From Haloferula sp. BvORR071 (GTDB taxonomy: Bacteria; Verrucomicrobiota; Verrucomicrobiia; Verrucomicrobiales; Akkermansiaceae), in NCBI RefSeq assembly GCF_000739615.1, contig NZ_BATP01000060.1, forward strand, positions 217,436-281,435: a stretch of 64,000 bases of DNA, written 5' to 3'. The translations under genes and the position numbers were made by a program. The notes under the pieces were generated by a model. That model was not told where the DNA came from, ran no database searches, and worked only from the letters and a program-made list of their open reading frames with translations. Each line of letters starts with the position of its first letter. Within the stretch, counting starts at the first letter, position 1. Shown here in pieces: positions 1 through 8,900 of this stretch.

Positions 1-2
1 AA

Positions 3-1589
3 CTGCTCGCAGCGGCCGATGACTTCGGCCTCGTGCCCTTGGTCCACGATAACAAATTTACGGTCCGGGAGCTGACCACCGGAACGCGCGATGAGCCGTC
101 GATGACCTGGAAGGCGGCGGTTGCCTTGGGCACTCCGCTTGAAGAAAAATCCCGCTTGGCGGAGCGCTGGTTGAATTATGTCGGGCCGCCGCCCGATCCC
201 GATTTACCCATCAACGATCCGCGGGCGCATCCCGCGATTCCCTACTTCAATGCTTCCGATCTACTCAACGGCAACATCTCGAAGGACTTTGCCGGCAAGA
301 CCGTGGTGATTGGTGCCAAGCCCGGAATGGTGGGTGCCGCTCTTGGTGTCGATCTCTTCAGCACGGCCTACCATCGTTTTAGCCGCGACCGCTTTCCATG
401 GACCAGCGGGGTGGAGCTACAGGCGACCATCCTCGCCAACCTGAAGCAGCAAAGCTGGCTGACGCGCTCGGACAAGAAGTACGACCTCTGGATGGTCATT
501 GCCGTCGGTATCGCCGCCGGATTTGGGTTTGCCCGTTTGCGACCCTTTCCGGCTTTGATTGCCGCAGTCCTGTGCGCTCTTCTGCTGGGTGCGCTGGGAA
601 CCTTTGTGGTGCACTATCAGAAGACTTGGCTCCTCTGGAGTGTGCCCGCCTTCCTGCAGATTCCGGTTGCGGCACTTTGGGGCGGGCTGGCGAATTTCTA
701 CATCGAGCGCCACTTCCGAGTGAAGCTCAGCGAGGAGCAGCGCCAGCTCCGCGAGGCCTTTGCGAAGTACGTATCGCCGCAAATGCTCGACCGTCTGACC
801 GCGGAAGGCTTCCGCATGAAGGTTGGCGGCGAGAAGATCCACGGTGCGATGATGTTCACCGACCTCGAGAACTTCACCAACATGTGCGAGCGGGTAGGGG
901 ACCCGGAGCGCATCGTGGCCACGCTCAACGACTACTTCGAGCGTACCACCTGCCATATTTTCGATGACGATGGCGTGGTGATCAAATTCATCGGTGATGC
1001 GATCTTCGCCGCGTGGGGCGCACCGCTGCCGGAACCGAACTCCGCGCTCAAGGCTGTCCGTGCGGCATGGAAACTCGGACACAGCGCCAAGCTGGTGATC
1101 GACGGTGTGGAGCTCCAGACCCGCATCGGCGTCCACTATGGCGAAGTGGTCGCAGGCAACATCGGCAGCGCCCGCCGCGTCGATTACACCATGATCGGCG
1201 ACGCTGTGAACCTCGCCTCGCGTCTGGAGTCCCTGAACAAGACCTGGGGTACGAACATTTTGATCAGCGAGGAGGTGAAGGTTCAGGTGAGTGAAGAATT
1301 CCGCACCCGCCTCGTCGGTAAACTCAAGGTCAAGGGCCGGAAGGAGATCACCGTAGTCCACGAGCTTCTCGGGCCCGTCAGCGATTCTCATGAGTCGTCG
1401 TCATGGTTGGAGCCCTACGATCAAGCCCTCGCGGCGCTCCAGTCCAACCAGCCGGATGAGGCGCGCAAATACTTCTTGGCGACGAACGAGGCGAAGGGGC
1501 TGCCCGATGGGCCATCCTCCTATTATCTCAAACGTTTGGAAGAGGGAGATTCGCTTAAGGATGGCGTGGTCCTGATGACTGAAAAGTAA
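3..1589 (+). CDS. CHASE2-domain class III adenylate cyclase (5' end outside window)
   Basis: Makes cAMP from ATP at the inner face of the membrane. The frame is open to the window edge, so the N-terminus is missing; a GTG at 33 is probably internal. Numbering from that GTG, residues 1-145 are the end of an extracytoplasmic CHASE2 sensor, 150-225 hold about three membrane helices, and 265-440 form the class III cyclase domain. Metal-binding Asp277 (FTDLENFT) and Asp322 (GDAIFAAWG) are present, as are the adenine-selecting pair Lys318 and Asp384 and the transition-state residues Asn393 and Arg397. It should therefore be an active adenylate, not guanylate, cyclase (inference from motifs). A short tail of about 75 residues follows. 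Its likely effectors are the cNMP-binding proteins encoded 10-16 kb downstream. Confidence 0.93.
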   Translation: MLAAADDFGLVPLVHDNKFTVRELTTGTRDEPSMTWKAAVALGTPLEEKSRLAERWLNYVGPPPDPDLPINDPRAHPAIPYFNASDLLNGNISKDFAGKTVVIGAKPGMVGAALGVDLFSTAYHRFSRDRFPWTSGVELQATILANLKQQSWLTRSDKKYDLWMVIAVGIAAGFGFARLRPFPALIAAVLCALLLGALGTFVVHYQKTWLLWSVPAFLQIPVAALWGGLANFYIERHFRVKLSEEQRQLREAFAKYVSPQMLDRLTAEGFRMKVGGEKIHGAMMFTDLENFTNMCERVGDPERIVATLNDYFERTTCHIFDDDGVVIKFIGDAIFAAWGAPLPEPNSALKAVRAAWKLGHSAKLVIDGVELQTRIGVHYGEVVAGNIGSARRVDYTMIGDAVNLASRLESLNKTWGTNILISEEVKVQVSEEFRTRLVGKLKVKGRKEITVVHELLGPVSDSHESSSWLEPYDQALAALQSNQPDEARKYFLATNEAKGLPDGPSSYYLKRLEEGDSLKDGVVLMTEK

Positions 1590-1645
1590 CAACTTGTCAC
1601 AGTCAGAAAGAGCTCGCGAATAGAGTGCGTTATGCAATAAAATGG

Positions 1646-1662
1646 AACCGCCCTGCGGTTTT
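1646..1662 (+). terminator. Short hairpin after the cyclase gene
   Basis: Perfect 6-bp stem AACCGC/GCGGTT with a 3-nt loop, followed by TT. It lies 57 nt after the cyclase stop codon. The stem is short and the T-tract minimal, so it is a weak intrinsic terminator candidate. Confidence 0.35.
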
Positions 1663-1850
1663 GATCTTGTAAGATCCGCCTATTGCGAAAGAGTCACGTG
1701 GTTTGCATGGACGGCCCCCTCCGTCATGCATCACACGGCTGCCGCCTGCTGAACTGCACCCCCAGGCCTGCGAACTCCCTCGCCGCCTTGCCCTACCGTT
1801 GCCTGCCCGGTCATTCGCCGGGCCTGCTTCGGGACACCCTCGCCCCCTCC

Positions 1851-2984
1851 ATGCGCTTCTCCAAAACCGCTTTGGTTGCATTGGCCCTGCTTGCCACGGG
1901 TCTGTCTGGGATTTGGCTCTGGAGGTCCAATCGTGGCCAAACGAGCGGCGAGACTGGTTCGACGCGCAGTCCTGTCTCCAAGTCGGCTAGCCAGTTACCT
2001 GCGGCTGCCGATCCCTTCTCGCCGGCACTTGATTCGCTGCGCGGCAAGCCCGCAGAGGAACAGACCCGACGCACCTTGTCCGAGACGCGCCTCGCCTTGG
2101 CGGCCATGCCGAAAGATGAGGCGGTCGCGTATATTCGCGATTTCCTCGCCAAGGGTCAGGACCACGGCACTGGCTTGGATTTCGCGATCGGTCGCGATGG
2201 CAAGCTCAGTGGCTGGCCCAGCTTCCGGACCTTCTTGCTTGATGCTCTGCTCGGCATCGACCCCGCCGCTGCCGCCGCGCTGAGCCGCGAGATTCTCTCC
2301 AAGCCGACCACCGCGGACGAATGGGCGCTGGCCCTCCGCAATGTGGCCAAGGGTGAAGAGCGGCAGGACCGTGGCTTCCTGCTGGCCAAGACCACCGAGC
2401 TGATTTCGAACTCCGGCTGGCAGGCGGATCCCTCGATCGGCTACCTCAACGCCTTCGACGTGTTGGTTCATGTCGAGGCAGTCGAGGCCACGCCACTGCT
2501 CTCGGACTTGATCCAGCGCAAGGATCGCAAGGACCTGGCCCACGCTGGTTTCCTGACTCTCGATCGCCTCGTGCAGCGGCAGCCGGCGGACGAACTGGGG
2601 CACCTCGCCGCGGACCGAGCGCTGCAGCAGAGCCGCCCGGAGATGGTCGCCCAGGAATTCGCCCGCGCGGATCTCCGTGATCCAGCTCAACAGGCCATCG
2701 TGCGCAGTTGGCTGCTCGATTCCGCGCGCACTGCCACCGAGCTGCATTCCTTCGCCAGTGTCTTCCCGAACAACAACCGCTTCATCTCAAACAATCTGCT
2801 CACCACCGAGAGCGCTCCCTCCAGTGCGGAACTCGCCGTCCATGATCGCGAGGTCTTGGGCGTGGTCTCGGCTTGGGCGGCAGACCCGGCATTTACGGCG
2901 GTCAAGGACCACTTGAATGCGATGATCTCCCGTCTCGACGGTTTCGTCGGGTCTAACAAAGGCAGCGTTCCAGCCCCCGAATAG
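1851..2984 (+). CDS. Membrane-anchored or secreted protein of unknown function
   Basis: 377 residues. The ATG at 1851 is chosen because it starts a basic, then hydrophobic segment (MRFSKTALVALALLATG) typical of a signal peptide or anchor; the frame stays open upstream to 1683 but that stretch looks non-coding. The mature part is Ala/Leu/Asp-rich and predicted helical, with repeated short helix pairs that could be HEAT- or TPR-like, but I recognise no family. The stop lies only 4 nt before the ATG of the 2692-residue protein, so the two are almost certainly cotranscribed; similar helical proteins precede large secreted proteins in related bacteria, but a shared function is only inference. Confidence 0.72.
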   Translation: MRFSKTALVALALLATGLSGIWLWRSNRGQTSGETGSTRSPVSKSASQLPAAADPFSPALDSLRGKPAEEQTRRTLSETRLALAAMPKDEAVAYIRDFLAKGQDHGTGLDFAIGRDGKLSGWPSFRTFLLDALLGIDPAAAAALSREILSKPTTADEWALALRNVAKGEERQDRGFLLAKTTELISNSGWQADPSIGYLNAFDVLVHVEAVEATPLLSDLIQRKDRKDLAHAGFLTLDRLVQRQPADELGHLAADRALQQSRPEMVAQEFARADLRDPAQQAIVRSWLLDSARTATELHSFASVFPNNNRFISNNLLTTESAPSSAELAVHDREVLGVVSAWAADPAFTAVKDHLNAMISRLDGFVGSNKGSVPAPE

Positions 2985-2988
2985 TGCC

Positions 2989-5900
2989 ATGTTCCCCTCC
3001 TGCCTCGCCCGAATCCGCCACGCGCTGCGAAGTAGTGCGCTGCTGCTCATGGTGTCGTCCGCCGCTGCGGTCGATCCCGTGCACTTCACTTGGACTGATG
3101 CCGTCGCTGGCAATTGGAGCGACGCCACCAAGTGGACCGACAACCTGGCGAGCGGTGCCGCCCTTACCGCCGCAGGGCAGCCCGCCTACACCCTGCAATT
3201 CAGCGTAGCGGGCAGCTATACCGTCACTCAGGACCTCAATGCTGGCTTCCAGCTCAATCGCCTGGTCCTCGGCGGGTCCGAACTGACCTTGGAGGGGCAC
3301 GGTATTCAGTTCGTCGCGAACGCAGCCACCGCGCCGGAGATCCAGCGGAAAGGCGCGGCCCCGGTTCTGATCCATGCGCCCGTTATCCTTGGCGCGGAGT
3401 TGAACTTCGGCGGTACTGGTTCGGGCACGGTTACGCTGGCAGGCGGAGTCTCGGGAACTGGTAGCTTGGTGAAGTCCGGCGCGGGCGTCCTCGCCTTGAC
3501 CGGCAGCACCGCCTATTCTGGAAACACCACCGTCAACGCTGGCACCCTGCAGCTCGCGCAGGCAAATGCGGCCAACGATTCCACTACCGTGACCATCGCG
3601 GCAGGGGCCAAGCTGCAACTCGACTTCACCGGCAACGACACCGTACTCTCGCTGGTGCTCGGCGGCGTGGTGCAGCCGGACGGCATCTATGACGCTTCTA
3701 ACAGCGGTGGGGCCATCACCGGCACGGGTGCGATCAAGGTCTTCACCCCGCCGCCGGTCCTATCCTCGAACGCTAATCTCTCCGGACTGTTGGTCTCCGG
3801 TGCGACGCTTTCGCCCGCCTTCAATTCTTCCACGAGTGTCTATTCCACCACGGTCGGCACCAATATCACTAGCGTCATCGTGACGCCGACAGCCGCCTTC
3901 GCAGGCGCGACCATCCGGGTTAATGGAAACCCCGTCCTTTCCGGCGTGGCCAGCCTGCCCATCAATCTCAATGTCGGCAATAACCTGATCAGCACCGTGG
4001 TAACCGCGGAGAATGGCCTGACTACCAAGACTTACACGTTGGCGGTGAATCGAGCCGCCCCGGCCACCGTGGCCACTGTCCCGGCGGTGGTGATCGATGC
4101 CTCCCGCGCAACGCTGAACGGCACGGTGAACCCGAATGGCGTGGCGACCGTTTACTTCGAGTATGGCCTGAGCGAGGCCTACGGCAATCGCACGCCAGAG
4201 CGCGATGTCTCCGGCACCGGTTCGCGTCCCTTTGCCGCTAGCCTCACCGGCCTGCAGGGCGCTACGACTTATTACTTCCGTGCCGTGGTGGTGAGCCCGG
4301 CGGGCACGGTTTACGGGAATGGCTTGAGCTTCCTGACTCCACCGCAGCCACCGGTGGCCGCTACCGGGACGCCGTCTACCATCACTTCCAACAGCGCCAC
4401 GCTGGTCGGCGCGGTGAATCCCGGCGGGGTGAAGGCCTCCGCCTATTTCGAATACGGCCTGACCACCGCCTACGGGCGCGGCACACCGGTGCAAGATATC
4501 CCCGCGGGCACCGTCGCGGTGGGGGTGCAGGCTGCGAACGTGGCCCTGATTCCAGGGGCCACCTATCACTACCGCCTCGTGGCCAGCAATTCCGCGGGCA
4601 CTGCCTTCGGGGATGACGTGATCTTCACCGTGACCGCCGGTGGTGGTGGCGGGAATCCCACCGCCGCGCCGACCGTGACGACGGCCAGCGAACTTGGCGT
4701 GACCGCAGAGTCAGCCATCCTGCGTGGCACGGTCAATCCGAACAAGGGCACTACCCTGGTCCGCTTCGAGTACGGCCCTACTACCAATTACGGGCAGTTC
4801 AGCCCCTGGCAGGGTATCGGCAATGGCGATGGCGAAGTGGATGTCGCCCGCAACCTGCAAGGGCTCCTGCCGGGCTCGACCTATCACTACCGCTTGATCG
4901 GGTCTAACAACCTGGGCACCGGCACCGGTGCGGATGAAGAATTCACCACCGCCTTCCCGGCACCAACCGCGGTCACCGGTGCGTCTACCATTCTCACTAC
5001 TACCAGCGTGAAGCTGGACGGCACCATCCGCGCCCGCGGTGCCACCGTGGAGGCTTGGATTGAATACGGCACCGATGGCGTCAGCTTCCCGAACAGCTTT
5101 CGCGCGGTCCCCGGCGATGTCTCCGGGGATGTGAACACGGATGTCAGCTACGAAGTGCTCAACCTCCAGGCAGGGGTCACCTACTACTACCGCGTGCGGG
5201 CCAGCGGTCCGAATGGCGAGGGCTTGGGTGAGACCAAGAGCTTCGACGTGGCATCGCTCTCCGGCCTGATCCAGCAGTTCCCTCCCGGTGTAGCGGAGGC
5301 GGATCGCCAGGGGTCCGTGAACATCACCTTGAGCCCACCGGACATCGGCGGCGGCTGGCGCTTCGCGGGCGAACAGTTCTGGCGCGAGTCCGGCGTGCCC
5401 GCCACCGGCCTGACCGCGGGCGACCGCATCGTGGAATACCGCCCGGCACCGGGCTACGTGAAGCCGGGGAATGAAACGGTCGCGGTGGCCAGCGGTGCAT
5501 CGCCCGTCACGCTGTCGCGGGCCTACACGGCGACTGCGGACCCCGCGAATGGCAGTCTCACGGTTGTCCTCAAGCCGCAGGATCTGACCGAAGGCACCGC
5601 ACCTGCACGCTGGGAATTCTTCGGCGAGGGTGATGCGGACTGGAAGGAGAGCGGCTTCACCGCCACCGGTCTGGTCCCCGGGAACTACGTGATCCTCTGC
5701 AAGGAGGTGGAGGGCCGAAGCACCCCGCAGCCGGTGACCGCCAGCGTGGCGGATGGCCAGGCCACGAACCTCACCATCACCTATTTCATCAAGGAAGAGC
5801 CGGTCGGCACGCCGCCGGATGTATTGAGCTTCGAGGCCGTCTCGAATGACGAGACCCTGCCGAATGCCTACGTCGGCCAGTTGCGTGGTGATGCGGGTTC

Positions 5901-8900
5901 CGGCAGTGGCTTCGTGGTTTCGCCGCGGGTGGTCGTCACCGCCGGCCATGTGATCTTCGATGATGGCACGCTGGCCGCAACCACCGGCTTGCAGTGGCTC
6001 TTCCAGCATGACCGCAATGTGCACGACCCGGTGCCGCAGACGCCGCGCGGCTTCTTTCTCATGAGCGGCTACGCGGCGCAACGCGCGGTGGACAACTCAC
6101 CGGGTGTTTCTTCTCCCGCTTCCCAGAACCTCGATGCGGGCACCTTGTTCTTCTTCGAGAATGCGGGCCGCGGCGGTTTCAGCGGCTACCTCGCCAGCGA
6201 CACGCTATCAAACAATTTCCTGCTCTCGGACTCGCTCAAGACCTTCACGGGCTATCCCATTGATGGCATCCCGGAGGCGAATCTCGACCGCATGCACGCC
6301 ACGGCAGCGGCGAACGTCCCATTCACCAAGTCCTTCGGGCGCACCTACATCACCAGTGCCATCCGGGGGAGCGGGGGGGCTTCCGGCGGACCGCTCTGCG
6401 TGCTGAATGAAAACGGGGCCTATTATCCCGCTGCTATCTATCTCGGCGGCACCAACCAAACTGTGGTGCGTGCCTTGGACAGCGACGTGGTCAGCATGAT
6501 CAAGTTCGCTGAGACCAGCTCCGGTGCCGCTGCGGGTGCCACCGGCGGCAGTATCGGCGAGCCGGTGCAGGAGACTTACGACGAGACCACCCTAGGCGCT
6601 CTCAAGGTGATCATCGAGCCCGTCGCAGCCCGCGCCGCCGGTGCCGGCTGGAAGCTCAACGGCCAGCCGTCCTACCTGCTTTCCGGCGCGCAATTGGATG
6701 ATCTCAACCCGGACATCCTCAATATCAGCTTCGCCACGGTGGATGGCTTCGTGCCGCCGGCCCCACAGGTCGCCACTGTCACCGCGGGTTTGCTCACGAC
6801 GATCACCTTCACCTACGAAGGCATCTTCGACCGCCCGTCGATCACCTCGGCGGGCGCCGTGGTCGGCACCAAGGGCCAGGAACTTTCCTATCAGATCGTC
6901 GCGGACCACTCGGCGCTGCTCTACACGCTGCTCGGGCTCTTGCCCTCAGGGTTGGAATTCAATCCGGTCACGGGCGTAATTTCCGGCACGCTGCATGAAG
7001 CCGGGGTATTCCCAGTCACTATCGGCGCCAGCAACTCCGGGGGCGCGGGCAACCGCCAGTTGGTGATCACCTCACTGCCGGTGATGGCGGACCAGACCTT
7101 CATCGCGCCCTACCACGCCCTGATGAGCTTCCAGCCGCTCTCCAGCGAGATGGGAGTCGGCGGCCTGGCTTGGACTGCCAGTGGGCTGCCGCAGGGTGTC
7201 CAGATCAATCCCGCCGCCGGCTTGCTCAGCGGCGTGCCCGCGGAGCCCGGCGTCTATCAGGTGAATCTCTCTGTGAGCAACCGCGGGGCCACCGCGGCAG
7301 CCAAGCTGGAGCTGACCATCACCGGCACTCCGCCGCAGATCACCACGAACCCCGCTGCCACCCGCAGCCTCCAGTATGGCACAAGTACGACACTCTCCGT
7401 AGCTGCCAGCGGCTCGCCAGAGCCCACCTACCAGTGGTATGAGGGACCGAGCGGCGATACCAGCACCCCGGTGGCCGGCGCGACCGCCACGCTCTTCACC
7501 ACACCGCCGCTCACCGGGAATACCAGCTACTGGGCCAGGGCCTCCAGCATCAGCGGCTCTGCCGATAGCACGGCCACCCAGATCAGTATCCTACCTTCCG
7601 CAAATGCCAATCTCACCGGCCTGTCCACCAGCGAGGGACCGGTCTTGCCCTTCAACCCCGCCACCACCAGCTACACGCTGAATGTCCCGAACGAAGTGCC
7701 ATCCATCCTCATCACCCCGGTGGTGGAGGTCAGCCAGTCGGTGGTGAAAGTGAAGAACATAGTGGTGCCGACCGATGCCGCCAGCGATCCCATCGCTCTC
7801 GTCCTCGGTTCGAATGCCATCTTCATCGACGTGAAGTCCGGGGACGACAGCACCACCAAGCGCTACACGCTGACAGTGGTCCGCGCCCAGCCGTCCTCGG
7901 TGACCACCGGCACAGCCACCCCGGTGGCGGACACCACTGCCACCCTGCGCGGCACTTCCACCCCGAATGGTGCAGGCACGGTCTTCTTCCAATACGGCGC
8001 GACCACCGCCTACGGCAATGCCACGCCGGGCGTGGATATTTCCGGTAGCACCTCGCAGGCCGTCGTCGCCGCGGTCACCGGCCTTAGCTCCAAGACCACC
8101 TATCATTTCCGCATCGGCATCACCACCGGCGCAGGCACCATCTTCGGTGCGGACAAGACCTTCGTAACCGCCTCGGCACCTCCCTACGTAGCCACCGGCC
8201 AAGCCAGTGATGTGGAGGCGACCAAGGTCAAGCTAATCGGTGCCGTGGATACCAATGGCACTACCACAAGCGTCCACTTCGAGTGGGGCGAGACCACCTC
8301 CTACGGGCAATCCACGCCCGTGCAAGTGGTGCCCGGCGGAACCACCGTGGTGGACATCAGTTACCTGTTGGAAGGCCTGACGCCGGACACGATCTATCAC
8401 TACCGCCTGACCGGAACCAGCAGCGCGGGGAATACCTTCGGCGAGGACCTCGTCTTCATCCCGAACCAAGCGGGAAGTGGCACCGGCACGCCCCAGCTCA
8501 TCCCTGCTGTCACTACGGTGGGCTCGCTGGATGTGACCACTTCAGGTGCCACCCTGCAGGGCGCCGCGAATCCCATGGGTGGCACTACCTTTGCGCGCTT
8601 CGAGTATGGCCTGACCACCGCCTACGGGAATTCGAGCCCGGTGCGCGGCATCGGTAGCGGCAGCGATCCCGCGACCGTGGTAGCGCCCATCACCGGCCTT
8701 GCCCCGGGCAAGACCTACCACTACCGCCTGAATGCCACCAATAGCTTGGGCACCGGCTACGGCCAGGATCTCACCTTTCAGACCGGCTTCTCGGCACCCC
8801 AGGCCAAGACCACCGGCGCTACCCCAATCAGTTCCACCAGCGTGCGCCTCCTCGGGACGGTGAATCCACGTGGCACCGCTGCCCAAGCCTTCTTCGAATA